A stretch of 64,000 nucleotides of DNA from Herbaspirillum seropedicae. GTDB lineage: Bacteria; Pseudomonadota; Gammaproteobacteria; Burkholderiales; Burkholderiaceae_D. Below the pieces are notes generated by a model. That model had not been told where the DNA came from and did no database searches. It saw only the letters and a program-made list of their open reading frames with translations. The translations under genes were made by a program, and so were the position numbers. Location: positions 4,397,021 to 4,461,020 of the forward strand of contig NZ_CP011930.1 in assembly GCF_001040945.1 (NCBI RefSeq), read 5' to 3'. Below, one piece after another: positions 18,248 to 27,976 of the stretch (position 1 is the first letter of the stretch; the number at the start of each line of letters is the position of its first letter).

Positions 18248-20152
18248 TCAGCGCTGCTGCGCAGGCAGCATGACGCTGGGTTCGGCGCCCGGCTCGGCTG
18301 GCGCTGCCACCGCCTCCAGCAGCGGCGCAGGGGAGCCGCCCTCCTCGTCCGCGCCGGCCTGCTGGCGCAGCCACATCTGCGCGTACAAACCGCCGGCCAT
18401 CAACAGTCCGGCATGGGTGCCGCGCTCGACGATGCGGCCATGGTCCAGCACCAGGATCTGCTGGGCATTGACGATGGTCGAAAGACGGTGAGCGATGACC
18501 AGCGTAGTGCGCTCACGGGCGATCTCTTCGAGCTGTTGCTGGATCGCCTGCTCGGCGCGCGAGTCCAGGGCCGAGGTGGCCTCATCGAAGATCAGGATGG
18601 CCGGGTCCTTGAGCAGCGTGCGGGCAATGGCCACGCGCTGCTTCTCGCCACCGGACAGCTTCAGGCCGCGCTCGCCGACCATGCTGGCATAGCCGTCCGG
18701 CAGCGATTCGATGAAGTCGTGGATATAGGCTGCCTTGGCCGCAGCGACGATCTGCTCGCGGGTCGCACCGGGCTTGCCATAGGCGATGTTGTATTCGATG
18801 GTGTCGTTGAAGAGCACCGTATCCTGCGGCACGATACCGATGGCCTGGCGCAGCGAGGCCTGCGTGACCGTGCGCAGGTCTTGGCCGTCGATGCGGATCG
18901 CGCCGGCATCCACATCATAGAAACGGTATAGCAGCCGTGACAGCGTGGACTTGCCCGAACCGCTATGTCCCACCACCGCCGTGGTGGTGCCGGCCTGCAC
19001 CGTGAAATCGACATCGAAGAGGATCTGGCGATTACGTTCATAGCTGAAATCAACGTGATCGAAATGCAAGTTCGCTCCTTGTGTCTTCAAGGGCTTTGCA
19101 TCGGCGCTGTCGGCCACTTCGCGATGTTCTTCCAGCAGCGAGAACAGACGTTCCATATCGGCCAGGCTCTGCTTGATCTCGCGATAGAGCACGCCCAGGA
19201 AGTTCAGCGGAATGTAGAGCTGGATCATGAAGGCATTGACCAGCACCATGTCGCCCAGGGTCATGCTGCCATCGATGACGCCCACTGTTGCGCGCCACAG
19301 GATGAGCGTGACCGCGATGGCGATGATCGCCGACTGGCCGGTGTTGAGCAGCGACAGCGAACTCTGCGACTTCACCGCCGCGCGTTCATAGCGCTGCAGT
19401 CCTTCGTCATAGCGGCGCGCCTCGAATTCCTCGTTGCCGAAATACTTGACTGTCTCGTAGTTGAGCAGGGAATCGATGGCGCGGGTATTGGCGTGCGAAT
19501 CCAGCTCGTTCATGGTGCGCCGGAAATGCGTGCGCCACTCGGTGACCGTGATGGTGAAGAGGATGTAGCACACCAGCGCGCCAGCGGTGATGACGGAGAA
19601 CCAGACATCGTAATGCGTGATCAGATAAGCCAGCACCAGGGCGATCTCGATCAAGGTCGGCAGGATGGAAAAGAGCGTGTACGACACCAGCGAAGAAACA
19701 CCTCGCGTGCCCCGCTCGATGTCGCGCGTCATGCCGCCGGTCTGGCGGTTGAGGTGGAAGCGCAGCGACAGCGCATGCAGATGACGAAACACCTGCAGCG
19801 CAATGGTGCGTACGGCGCGCTGGGTGACGCGGGCAAACATCAGTTCGCGCAATTCGGTGAAGAGCGCAGTCGCCAGGCGCAATGCGCCATACGCCACCAG
19901 CAGGCCCAGCGGCAGCACCAGCAGCGCCTGCGGATGGGTGGGCGTGATGGTCATGGCGTCGACCAGCCGCTTCAACACCAGCGGCACGCCCACATTGGCC
20001 AGCTTGGCCCCGACCAGGAAAGCCAGCGCCAGCAGCACGCGCCACTTGTAGGTCCACAGATAGGGCAGCAGCGTCCTGACCACTTCCCAGTCGCCGCGCT
20101 GGCGTTGGATGGGGGCTTGGGGCGAGGACGAGGAATTCGGATAGCGGCGCAT
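18248..20152 (-). CDS. Atm1/HMT1-type ABC exporter (fused permease and ATPase)
   Basis: About 634 residues: an N-terminal six-helix membrane domain and a C-terminal ATPase. The sequence LLNYETVKYFGNE in the membrane domain is the hallmark of the Atm1 family, which exports glutathione-linked sulfur compounds or metal-thiol conjugates. The ATPase has Walker A GHSGSGKSTL, signature LSGGEKQRVAIARTLL and Walker B ILIFDEATSALD. The frame is open to an ATG at 20188, but the residues before 20152 are not family-like; neither start has a good ribosome binding site. It is divergent from the thioesterase gene. Confidence 0.9.
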   Translation of the reverse strand: MRRYPNSSSSPQAPIQRQRGDWEVVRTLLPYLWTYKWRVLLALAFLVGAKLANVGVPLVLKRLVDAMTITPTHPQALLVLPLGLLVAYGALRLATALFTELRELMFARVTQRAVRTIALQVFRHLHALSLRFHLNRQTGGMTRDIERGTRGVSSLVSYTLFSILPTLIEIALVLAYLITHYDVWFSVITAGALVCYILFTITVTEWRTHFRRTMNELDSHANTRAIDSLLNYETVKYFGNEEFEARRYDEGLQRYERAAVKSQSSLSLLNTGQSAIIAIAVTLILWRATVGVIDGSMTLGDMVLVNAFMIQLYIPLNFLGVLYREIKQSLADMERLFSLLEEHREVADSADAKPLKTQGANLHFDHVDFSYERNRQILFDVDFTVQAGTTTAVVGHSGSGKSTLSRLLYRFYDVDAGAIRIDGQDLRTVTQASLRQAIGIVPQDTVLFNDTIEYNIAYGKPGATREQIVAAAKAAYIHDFIESLPDGYASMVGERGLKLSGGEKQRVAIARTLLKDPAILIFDEATSALDSRAEQAIQQQLEEIARERTTLVIAHRLSTIVNAQQILVLDHGRIVERGTHAGLLMAGGLYAQMWLRQQAGADEEGGSPAPLLEAVAAPAEPGAEPSVMLPAQQR

Positions 20153-20304
20153 TGGGCAGATGACTGGGAAGGAAGGTAGGCATCGCAAGACAGCAGGAGC
20201 GCAACATCCGATACACTAGGCCCTTGCCGCGCCTGCGGGCGCAAACCCGAATTATAAGAGCCATCCCGGCGCGCCGCCGGAGCTCACCTACGAAGGAGCC
20301 TTCC

Positions 20305-20739
20305 ATGTCATCCACCGTTCCCGAACTTCCACCGGGCAAGGCGCCGCAACTGCGCGTCATGCCCATGCCCTCCGACGCCAACGTCTATGGCGACGTCTTC
20401 GGCGGCTGGATCATGGCGCAGGTGGACATTGCCGGTTCGCTGCCGGCCACGCGCCGCGCCAATGGCCGGGTGGCGACCATTGCAGTCAATTCCTTCCTGT
20501 TCAAGAATCCGGTATTCGTGGGCGACCTGCTGTCCTTCTACGCCGATATCGTCAAGGTGGGCAATACCTCCATCACCGTCAATGTCGAGGTCTATGCCGA
20601 ACGCAATCGCCTGCAGACCGAGATCGTCAAGGTCACCGAAGCCACGCTGACCTACGTGGCCACCGATGAAAACCGCAAGCCGCGCCCGCTGCCGCCGCTG
20701 GACCCCAGCCGTGAAGCCGGGCTGAACCCGGTACTGTAA
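20305..20739 (+). CDS. Acyl-CoA thioesterase, YciA-like hotdog fold
   Basis: 144-residue hotdog-fold enzyme that hydrolyses acyl-CoA to free acid and CoA in the cytoplasm. Family landmarks: MPSDANVYGDVFGGWIMAQ (catalytic Asp/Asn region near residues 16-30) and ATIAVNSFLFKNPVFVGDLL. The ATG at 20305 has a GAAGGAG ribosome binding site. It stands between the divergent exporter gene and the hydroxyacid dehydrogenase gene. Confidence 0.93.
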   Translation: MSSTVPELPPGKAPQLRVMPMPSDANVYGDVFGGWIMAQVDIAGSLPATRRANGRVATIAVNSFLFKNPVFVGDLLSFYADIVKVGNTSITVNVEVYAERNRLQTEIVKVTEATLTYVATDENRKPRPLPPLDPSREAGLNPVL

Positions 20740-20861
20740 CGGGCCGGCCTGCGGGATGAAAAATTTTCAGCCCGCAGGGCGGGCGTGCTGCGTATCGTGG
20801 CATATACGCGGCATATCGTTCCATCCCGCTCAGTCACCGCCACCGTTTCCCTTATCTGACC

Positions 20862-21812
20862 ATGACTACCAACAACCGCCCCCACGTCCTCATCGTCGCC
20901 CGCCTGCCGCAGCATCTGCTGGACCTGCTGCAGCAGCACTACACCTGCCACAACCTGATCCTGCAACCCCACAGCGAAGCCGAACTGGCCGCCATCGCGC
21001 CGCAGATACGCGGCATCGCCGCCAATGGCGAGGCCAAGGTCAGCCGCGAGTTCATGGCGCGCTTCCCGGCGCTGGAGATCGTCTCGGTGTTCGGGGTGGG
21101 CTATGACGGCGTGGATGTGCCGGCCGCGCGCGAACGCGGCATCCACGTCACCCACACCCCTGACGTGCTCAACGACGATGTGGCGGACCTGGCCATGGCG
21201 CTGATGCTGGCCACCGCCCGCAACGTGGTGCGCGCCGACCGTTTCGCCCGCAGTGGCGAGTGGAAGAAAGGGCCCTTCCCCTTCACCACCAAGGTCAGTG
21301 GAGCGCGCCTGGGCATCGTCGGCCTGGGCCGCATCGGCCAGGCCATTGCCAAGCGCGCGGCGGCGTTCGACATGCAGATTTCCTATCACAACCGCTCACG
21401 CAAGGACGTTCCCTACACCTACGTGGACAGCATCACCGCGCTGGCCCGGGAAGTCGATTTCCTGGTGATGATCACCCCGGGCGGCGCAGGCACGCGCGCA
21501 CTGGTCAATGCCGAGGTGCTCGAAGCGCTCGGCCCCAAGGGATTCCTCATCAACGTGGCGCGCGGCTCGGTGGTCGATGAAGCCGCGCTGATCGCCGCGC
21601 TCAAGACCGGCGTCATCGCCGGCGCCGGGCTGGATGTGTTTGCCGATGAGCCCAATGTGCCGGCCGAACTGGCGGCGCTGGACAATGTCGTGCTCACCCC
21701 GCATATGGCCAGCGGCACCCTGGTCACGCGTACGGCCATGGCGGACCTGGCCTTCAACAACCTGCAGGCGCATTTCAGCGGCGCCGGCGTGATCTCGCCA
21801 GTGCCGGACTGA
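20862..21812 (+). CDS. D-2-hydroxyacid dehydrogenase (hydroxypyruvate/glyoxylate reductase type)
   Basis: 316 residues, NAD(P)-dependent. The nucleotide-binding GLGRIGQAIAKR is near residue 150; the catalytic Arg is in NVARGSVVDE, the Glu in DVFADEP and the His in LTPHMASGT. The VFGVGYDGVDV segment belongs to the GyaR/GhrB-like group, which reduces hydroxypyruvate, glyoxylate or 2-ketogluconate. The exact substrate cannot be decided by eye. It ends before a bidirectional terminator shared with fadD. Confidence 0.9.
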   Translation: MTTNNRPHVLIVARLPQHLLDLLQQHYTCHNLILQPHSEAELAAIAPQIRGIAANGEAKVSREFMARFPALEIVSVFGVGYDGVDVPAARERGIHVTHTPDVLNDDVADLAMALMLATARNVVRADRFARSGEWKKGPFPFTTKVSGARLGIVGLGRIGQAIAKRAAAFDMQISYHNRSRKDVPYTYVDSITALAREVDFLVMITPGGAGTRALVNAEVLEALGPKGFLINVARGSVVDEAALIAALKTGVIAGAGLDVFADEPNVPAELAALDNVVLTPHMASGTLVTRTAMADLAFNNLQAHFSGAGVISPVPD

Positions 21813-21841
21813 GCCTTCGTTTTTCCTCACGGGAGAACAAG

Positions 21842-21880
21842 AAAAAAGGCCGCCGCCGGATCACTCCGGCAGCGGCCTTG
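21842..21880. terminator. Bidirectional terminator between the hydroxyacid dehydrogenase gene and fadD
   Basis: AAGGCCGCCGCCGG pairs with CCGGCAGCGGCCTT (about 21846-21879) around a short loop; an A run on the left gives a good U tract for the minus-strand fadD transcript, and weaker T content follows on the plus strand. Confidence 0.85.
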
Positions 21881-21897
21881 TCATTCCACGTTCAGGT

Positions 21898-23598
21898 TCA
21901 GGCGGCTTGCTTCTGCTGCGCCTTGGCCGGCTCGTCGCGCAGTTCACGGCGCAGGATCTTGCCCACATTGGTCTTGGGCAGTTCATCGCGGAACTCGATG
22001 TACTTGGGCTTCTTGTAACCGGTGAACTGCTCCTTGCAGTAGTCCATGAGCTGCGCGGCGCTCAAGGTCTTGTCCTTGCGCACCACGAAGAGCTTGACGG
22101 CCTCGCCGGTGTGCTCGTCCGGCACGCCCACGCAGGCGCATTCCAGCACGCCCGGGTGCTGCGCCACCACGCCTTCGACCTCATTGGGATAGACGTTGAA
22201 GCCCGAGACCAGGATCATGTCCTTCTTGCGATCCACGATCTTGGTATAGCCGCGCTCGTCCATCACGCCGATGTCGCCGGTCTTGAAGAAGCCGTCCGGC
22301 GTCATGACCTTGGCGGTCTCGTCCGGACGCTGCCAGTAACCCGGCATCACCTGCGGTCCGCGGATGGCGATCTCGCCGGGCTGGCCCAGCGGCACCGGCT
22401 GGCCGTCATCGTCGAGGATGGCGAATTCGGTAGAGGGCAGCGGCAAGCCGATGGTGCCGGTGTACTCGTCGATGGTGCAGGGATTGGCGCTGGCGATGGG
22501 TGAGGTTTCCGACAGGCCGTAGCCTTCGATGATGGGGCAGCCGGTCAGCTTCTTCCACTTGTCGGCCACGCTCTTCTGCACCGCCATGCCGCCGCCTACG
22601 CAGCAGCGGTAGCCGGAAAAATCGAGCCGGGCGAAATCGGCATTGTTGAGCAGCGCGTTGTAGAGCGTGTTGACGGCCGGGAAGGTGTTGACCTTGTACT
22701 TGGCCAGCTCCTTGACGAAGCCGGGGATGTCGCGCGGATTGGGGATCAGCAGGTTGAGCGCCCCTTCGCGCGTGCCCAGCATGTTGCACACCGTCAGCGC
22801 GAAGATGTGATACAGCGGCAGCGCACAGACAAACACCAGCTGGTCGATGGGCTTGCCGGCCTTCAGCGCCGGGGTCAGCCATTCCTCGGCCTGCAGCACG
22901 TTGGCCACCAGGTTGCGGTGGGTCAGCACCGCGCCCTTGGCCACGCCCGTGGTGCCGCCGGTGTACTGCAGGAAAGCGATGTCGTCGTGGGTCAGCGTGA
23001 CCGGCTGCAAGGTCTTGCCGCGCGCCTGCGACAGCGCCTGGCTGAAGGTGATGGCGTTGGGCAGCGACCAGGCCGGCACCAGCTTCTTGACGTGGCGCAC
23101 CACCAGGTTCACCAGCGTTCCCTTGAGCGCGCCCAGCAGCTCGCCCATGCTGGCCACGACGATGTGCTTGATGTTGGTGTGGGCCACCACCTTCTGCAGG
23201 GTGCAGGCAAAGTTTTCCAGCACGAAGATGGCTTCGGCGCCGGAGTCCTTCAACTGGTGTTCCAGCTCGCGCGCGGTATAGAGCGGATTGACGTTGACCA
23301 CGGTGTAACCGGCGCGCAGGATGGCGGCAATGGCGATCGGATACTGCAGCACGTTGGGCATCATGATGGCCACGCGCGCGCCCTTCTGCAGGCCCAGGCC
23401 TTGCAGCCAGCCGCCCAAGGCGCGGGAGAGACTATCCAGTTCACGGTAGCTGAGGTACTTGCCCATGCAGACATAAGCCTGGCGGTCGGCATGCTGGACG
23501 AAGGCTTCGTCGATCATCTGCACCAATGACCCATAGCGGCCAGGGTCGATCTCGGCAGGAACGCCTGCGGGATAGGAAGCAAGCCAGAATCTTTCCAT
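21898..23598 (-). CDS. fadD: Long-chain fatty acid-CoA ligase
   Basis: 566-residue AMP-forming acyl-CoA synthetase that activates fatty acids at the inner membrane for beta-oxidation. Motifs: QYTGGTTGVAKGAVLTH (P-loop), EGYGLSETSPIA, the GEIAIRGPQVMPGYW segment, FFKTGDIGVMDERGY, and KIVDRKKDMILVSGFNVYP, with the C-terminal Lys in LPKTNVGKILRREL. The N-terminus MERFWLASYPAGVPAEI is typical of FadD. It is transcribed alone on the minus strand. Confidence 0.95.
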   Translation of the reverse strand: MERFWLASYPAGVPAEIDPGRYGSLVQMIDEAFVQHADRQAYVCMGKYLSYRELDSLSRALGGWLQGLGLQKGARVAIMMPNVLQYPIAIAAILRAGYTVVNVNPLYTARELEHQLKDSGAEAIFVLENFACTLQKVVAHTNIKHIVVASMGELLGALKGTLVNLVVRHVKKLVPAWSLPNAITFSQALSQARGKTLQPVTLTHDDIAFLQYTGGTTGVAKGAVLTHRNLVANVLQAEEWLTPALKAGKPIDQLVFVCALPLYHIFALTVCNMLGTREGALNLLIPNPRDIPGFVKELAKYKVNTFPAVNTLYNALLNNADFARLDFSGYRCCVGGGMAVQKSVADKWKKLTGCPIIEGYGLSETSPIASANPCTIDEYTGTIGLPLPSTEFAILDDDGQPVPLGQPGEIAIRGPQVMPGYWQRPDETAKVMTPDGFFKTGDIGVMDERGYTKIVDRKKDMILVSGFNVYPNEVEGVVAQHPGVLECACVGVPDEHTGEAVKLFVVRKDKTLSAAQLMDYCKEQFTGYKKPKYIEFRDELPKTNVGKILRRELRDEPAKAQQKQAA

Positions 23599-23898
23599 AG
23601 TGTGTCCTCAGTCTCCGGATAACGTGCGCTGGGGCTGGGCGGGGGAACGAGGCCTCCGCTTGGCGCGCACAGCAAAAAAAGCACGAGTGTTTTTTTATTT
23701 AACGCAGATGCTATCCAGCATTGGCCCGGCGAGCAAGCTTTTTAAGCCTGGAACGGCAATATTTTGCAAAAAGCCGCCGGGCCAGCCGACCCGTTGACCT
23801 CGATGGCAAGAGCGCTACCCGGCATGATACGCCGTGGCCGGCCGCCTGGGCTGGAATCACTGCCTGGCGGCAACATTGTAGCGCCTGTGAAGTGCAGC
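23599..23898. other. 300-bp intergenic region upstream of fadD
   Basis: No gene. It contains a hairpin with A/T-run flanks, AAAAAAAGCAC-GA-GTGTTTTTTT (23674-23697), which can fold on both strands and may act as a terminator for the molybdopterin oxidoreductase transcript, although it lies about 200 bases past that gene. The fadD promoter presumably lies between this hairpin and the start codon. Confidence 0.4.
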
Positions 23899-26004
23899 TC
23901 AGCCCGCCAGCAGGCCCTGCGCCGGCAGCTTTTCCACCTGCACCAGCACGTCGTAGAAGGTGGGCGCATGGCCCATGTCGGTCAGGCGCTGGCTGGTGAC
24001 TTCGTTGGCGTTCTTGCCATCGGCGGCAAACTTCTTCCACCAGATCGACAAGCCCACCACTAGCCCCACACGCGCCTTGTCGGTCACACGCACGCGCGCC
24101 TGCAGGCTGCCGCGGTCATTGAAGATGCGCACCATGTCACCCTGGGAGATCCCGCGCGCGGCGGCGTCCTGGGGATGCATGTCCAGGTGCGGCTCGCCTT
24201 CGGTATCGCGCAGGCTCTGCACGTTGACGAAGGAGGAATTGAGGAAGTTGCGCGCCGGGGGCGAGATCATTGCCAGGGGATACCTGGCCGCCAACTGCGG
24301 ATTGCTGGCCACCGATTCATAAGGCGGGATGTAGGCAGGCAAGGGATCCAGTCCAGCCGCCTTCATCTGCTCGGAGTAGAACTCGCACTTGCCCGAGGGC
24401 GTGGCAAACCCGCCTTCGGCAAAGGGCGCGACCGGCACGGCCAGGCGCTGCCAGCCCTTCTGCTTCAACTGTTCCCAGTCGTAGCCGGCGCTACGCGGAT
24501 CATCGCGCTTGAACGCCACGGCCGCCAGCTGGTCATCGCTGTCCTGGAAGCAGTCCTCGGTAAAGCCCATGGCCGCCGCCAGCCGACGGAAGATCTCGGT
24601 ATTGGGCTTGGCCTCGCCCATGGGGGCGATGGCGGCGTTGTTGGCCATGATGTAGACGTGACCATAGGAAGCATGCACGTCGATGTGTTCCAGCTGCGTA
24701 GTGGCCGGCAGCAGGATGTCGGCGTAGTCGGCGGTATCGGTCTGGAAATGCTCCAGCACTACCGTGAACAGATCCTCGCGGGCAAAGCCCTGGGCCACCT
24801 TGGCCGACTCCGGCGCGACCGCCACCGGATTGGAGTTATAGACGATCAGCGCTTCCACCTTGGGACCGAAGTCCGCCGACGCCGGATGGAGCAAGGCATC
24901 GCCGATGGTGCTCATGTTGATGACGCGGGCGGGCTTGCCATGGCCGGCGGCAAGGTCGGGCCGGCTCAATGCGGCCGCATCCTTGGGGAAACTGTCCGAC
25001 ACCGACATCTGCACACCGCCTGCGGGATGGCGCCACGCTCCCACCAGCGCCGGCAGGCAAGCCACATTGCGCGCAGCCATGCCGCCGCCACGCACGCGCT
25101 GCAAGCCGTAGTTGGCGCGGATGAATACGCCTTCGCCGGCCAAGGCCACGCGGCCGTATTCCCGCGCCAGGTTCAGCACTTCCTCGGCGCTGATGCCGCA
25201 CACCTCGGCGGTGCGCGCCGGCGTCCACTCGGCCACGCGCTCGCGCAACTGCTCGAAGCCCAGGGTATGGCGGGCGATGTAGTCATGGTCCAGCAGGTCT
25301 TCGCTGATGAGCACATGCATCATCCCCAGCGCCAGCGCTGCATCGGTGCCGGGCAAGAGGGCGATGTGCTGATGGCATTTCTCGGCGGTGAGCGAGCGAT
25401 AGGGATCGATGGCGATCAGGCGCGCACCATTGCGCTTGGCGGTTTGCACGCGGGTCCAGAAGTGCAGGTTGGAGGCGATAGGATTGCCACCCCAGATCAG
25501 GATCAGCTTGGCATGGTCGACCTGTTCCAGGTCCGCCCCGACGCGTGCGCCGATGGTGTAGCGATAGCCCGCGCCGCCGGCCGAGGCGCAGATGGTGCGT
25601 TCCAGCTGCGAGGCGCCGAGGCGGTGGAAGAATCGTCCGGCCATCGATTCACCCTGCACCTGGCCCATGGTGCCGGCATAGCTGTAGGGCAGGATGGCCT
25701 GCGGATCGCGCAGGGCGATCTGGCCCAGGCGCTGGGCGATGGTAGCGATGGCCTCGTCCCAGCTGATGCGCTCGAACTTGCCTTCCCCCTTCTTGCCTAC
25801 GCGACGCATCGGGTGCAGCAGCCGATCCGGATGGTAGGTGCGTTCGGCGTACCGCGAGACCTTGGTGCAGAGTACACCCGCAGTGGGCGGGTGCGCCGGA
25901 TCGCCGCGCACCTCGGTGGCCACGCCGTCCTTGACGGTCACCAGCAAGGCGCAGGTATCGGGACAATCGTGAGGACAAGCGGCGCGGACGATGGTGGTGG
26001 TCAT
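23899..26004 (-). CDS. Molybdopterin oxidoreductase with N-terminal 4Fe-4S site
   Basis: 701 residues of the DMSO reductase superfamily. An N-terminal iron-sulfur motif is present: CPHDCPDTC followed by LCTKVSRY about 30 residues later, and then the DRLLHPMRRVGKKGEG segment typical of these enzymes, with the molybdopterin guanine dinucleotide-binding domain at the C-terminus (about residue 580 on). There is no Tat signal, so it is probably cytoplasmic. The substrate is unknown; formate dehydrogenase- or reductase-like roles are possible. The frame is open 37 codons upstream, but similarity begins at the ATG at 26004. It is divergent from an AraC gene, a possible regulator. Confidence 0.88.
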   Translation of the reverse strand: MTTTIVRAACPHDCPDTCALLVTVKDGVATEVRGDPAHPPTAGVLCTKVSRYAERTYHPDRLLHPMRRVGKKGEGKFERISWDEAIATIAQRLGQIALRDPQAILPYSYAGTMGQVQGESMAGRFFHRLGASQLERTICASAGGAGYRYTIGARVGADLEQVDHAKLILIWGGNPIASNLHFWTRVQTAKRNGARLIAIDPYRSLTAEKCHQHIALLPGTDAALALGMMHVLISEDLLDHDYIARHTLGFEQLRERVAEWTPARTAEVCGISAEEVLNLAREYGRVALAGEGVFIRANYGLQRVRGGGMAARNVACLPALVGAWRHPAGGVQMSVSDSFPKDAAALSRPDLAAGHGKPARVINMSTIGDALLHPASADFGPKVEALIVYNSNPVAVAPESAKVAQGFAREDLFTVVLEHFQTDTADYADILLPATTQLEHIDVHASYGHVYIMANNAAIAPMGEAKPNTEIFRRLAAAMGFTEDCFQDSDDQLAAVAFKRDDPRSAGYDWEQLKQKGWQRLAVPVAPFAEGGFATPSGKCEFYSEQMKAAGLDPLPAYIPPYESVASNPQLAARYPLAMISPPARNFLNSSFVNVQSLRDTEGEPHLDMHPQDAAARGISQGDMVRIFNDRGSLQARVRVTDKARVGLVVGLSIWWKKFAADGKNANEVTSQRLTDMGHAPTFYDVLVQVEKLPAQGLLAG

Positions 26005-26056
26005 GGCAGGATCGGCGAGAGGAAAAGGATGAATGCGGGAATGCAGGACTACAGAA

Positions 26057-26085
26057 CTAAAGGACAAAAGGACAAAAAGACCAGA
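26057..26085. repeat. Short direct repeats in the divergent promoter region
   Basis: Three consecutive copies of AAAGGAC-like words (CTAAAGGACAAAAGGACAAAAAGACC) lie between the divergent molybdopterin oxidoreductase and AraC genes. Direct repeats of this spacing could be AraC-type half sites, but nothing else supports this. Confidence 0.35.
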
Positions 26086-26149
26086 GGTCGGAGATACAGA
26101 GGACCAGCAATACAAGCCGACAACGGCACAGCAGCTACTTTATCTTAAA

Positions 26150-26992
26150 ATGCCTCATCACGACTCCCGCGCAGACCCACACATGCCCGCCCTCCAGCAC
26201 TTCTGGCGCGACCCCGCCCTGCCCTTTCTCGAAGGACGCCGCGCCACCGGCAGCCTGTCCTGCTATGCCCCGCATACGCACGACAGCTTTTCCATCGGCA
26301 TCGTCGATGCCGGCCACAGCATCTTTGCGCTGGCCGAGCACAGCCAGCCCATCGCGCCCGGCGACGTGGTGCTGGTGCGCGCCGGCGACGTCCATTGCTG
26401 CAACCCGGCCGACCTGCAATGCTGGAGCTATCGCATGTTCCACATCGAGCACGGCTGGCTGTCCACGCTGCTGGCCGAAACCCCGGCCACCCGCGGCCTG
26501 CCTGAGCGCATGCGCTCGCAGGTGCTGCGTTCGCCGCAAGCGGTGCAACTGCTCGACCGCATGACGCTGGCGCTGGACCACGATGCCAGCGAACGTGTGG
26601 CCGAGGTCATCACCTGCCTGCAGGAAATCATGCTCTTGTGCGCCGAAGCCTGCGCCCACGATGCCGCGCCCCTCACCGAGGACGCCCACGGCCTCGGACG
26701 CGCCTACGCGCATCTGCAGCAGCATTGCCGTCGCAGCGTGAGCCTGGACGAACTGGCCGAGGTGGCGGGCATGGGCCGCTACCAGCTGATCCGCCAGTTC
26801 CGTCGCCGCTATGGCATGACCCCGCACGCCCTGCAATTGGACATGAAGATCCGCCAGGCCCGCACCCTCTTGCAACAAGGCGCCAGTGCGGCCGACGCCG
26901 CCTATGACACCGGCTTTGCCGACCAGAGCCATTTCCATCGCGCCTTCAAGTCACGGGTCGCGGCCACGCCGCTGCAGTACACGCGCCGTTGA
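26150..26992 (+). CDS. AraC-family transcriptional regulator
   Basis: 280 residues: an N-terminal cupin-like sensing domain (HTHDSFSIGIVDAGHS, then PGDVVLVRAGDVHCCNP) and a C-terminal pair of helix-turn-helix motifs (SLDELAEVAGMGRYQLIRQF and AAYDTGFADQSHFHRAFK). The ATG at 26150 is chosen because residues upstream are not domain-like; a second ATG at 26183 is also possible. It is convergent with the LysE-family exporter gene, with 4 bases between their stop codons, an arrangement common for a regulator with an amino-acid exporter target. Confidence 0.9.
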   Translation: MPHHDSRADPHMPALQHFWRDPALPFLEGRRATGSLSCYAPHTHDSFSIGIVDAGHSIFALAEHSQPIAPGDVVLVRAGDVHCCNPADLQCWSYRMFHIEHGWLSTLLAETPATRGLPERMRSQVLRSPQAVQLLDRMTLALDHDASERVAEVITCLQEIMLLCAEACAHDAAPLTEDAHGLGRAYAHLQQHCRRSVSLDELAEVAGMGRYQLIRQFRRRYGMTPHALQLDMKIRQARTLLQQGASAADAAYDTGFADQSHFHRAFKSRVAATPLQYTRR

Positions 26993-26996
26993 GCGT

Positions 26997-27620
26997 TCAG
27001 GCGCTGCGCGTGACAGCCAGCGCCGCCGCCGCCACCATCAGCAAGAGTCCGGCCACGCGCTCCACCATCGGCAGGGCCCGGTCCAGCAGCGCCGCCACCC
27101 GCGGCTGCGCCATCAGGCAGACCAGTCCCGCATCCCAGGCCAGCACCGCGCCGAACATCCACACCCCATAGAAGAGCTTGCGCGGGAGGCCGGTATGGGC
27201 CTCCACCATGAGCGTGAACAGGCCGAAATAGAACAGGCCGTTCTTGGGATTGAGCAAGGCCGACAGGAAGCCCGCACCGACACCACGCCAGGCCGCTGCG
27301 GCCTGACGCCCCGCCGACCCAGGCCATGGCGCTGGTTCGAGGCTGGCGCGCATGAACATCCATCCCAGCCAGGCCAGATAGAGGCTGGCCAGCCATTGCA
27401 TGGCCACCAGCAGGGCCGGGCTGTGCTGCAGCAGGCTGAAGCCGGCGATGGCCAGCGCGATATACAAGCCATTGGCCGCAGCGATGCCAGCACTGGCGGC
27501 CAGGCCATAGCCGCGTCCATGGCGCAGCGCGCCGCGCACCAGCAGCAGGAAATCAGGACCAGGACTGGCCAGCGCCAGCAGATGGGCGCTGGCCAGAAGC
27601 AGGAATTCGGAAGAAAACAT
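26997..27620 (-). CDS. LysE-family amino acid exporter
   Basis: 207-residue membrane protein with about six hydrophobic helices. The LALASPGPDFLLLVRGALRHG segment near residues 16-36 and the LNPKNGLFYFGLF segment are the two conserved LysE/RhtB signatures. It probably exports amino acids or related metabolites across the inner membrane. The ATG at 27620 has an AGGAGG ribosome binding site; the longer open frame upstream is not membrane-like. Tail-to-tail with the AraC regulator gene. Confidence 0.92.
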   Translation of the reverse strand: MFSSEFLLLASAHLLALASPGPDFLLLVRGALRHGRGYGLAASAGIAAANGLYIALAIAGFSLLQHSPALLVAMQWLASLYLAWLGWMFMRASLEPAPWPGSAGRQAAAAWRGVGAGFLSALLNPKNGLFYFGLFTLMVEAHTGLPRKLFYGVWMFGAVLAWDAGLVCLMAQPRVAALLDRALPMVERVAGLLLMVAAAALAVTRSA

Positions 27621-27976
27621 GGGGGGCCTCCTGTGCAGATGTCCGCTGTAAAAAAAGCGCATGCTAGACAGGCACAGGAACGCTGTATTGAACGAAATTG
27701 CACAGCGCGCAGTTGGCAGTTGGTCGCAATCACGCCAGTGAAACCACCTTCGCGGTGGAGGTACTGACCGGAGAGTTCGGCGCCGACGCCGAGCCGGCCA
27801 TGGGCTGGGACCGTGCAACCAGCACAATCCCAGCGTCGATTTCGACCACGACCTGCGACCCATCGGCACCACTGACCGGGTGCGGCTGGCTGAGACATCT
27901 CTTTCGATAAAGCAAGCCCGAAAACAGGACCTGAATCGCCGAGGCAGTGCCCCCCTGCCTCGTTGACGGCAATCGA
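27621..27976. other. Intergenic region of 356 bases
   Basis: No gene recognised. A hairpin with a possible UUCG-type loop (CCACC at 27744-27748, GGTGG at 27754-27758) lies in the middle without a T run. The LysE promoter should lie in the left part, and the end of the minus-strand hypothetical gene at the right. Confidence 0.35.

Noticed and set aside
26057..26085. CRISPR-like short repeats
   Set aside because: Only three 7-base words in tandem with no spacers; no cas genes. No CRISPR array is visible in the window.
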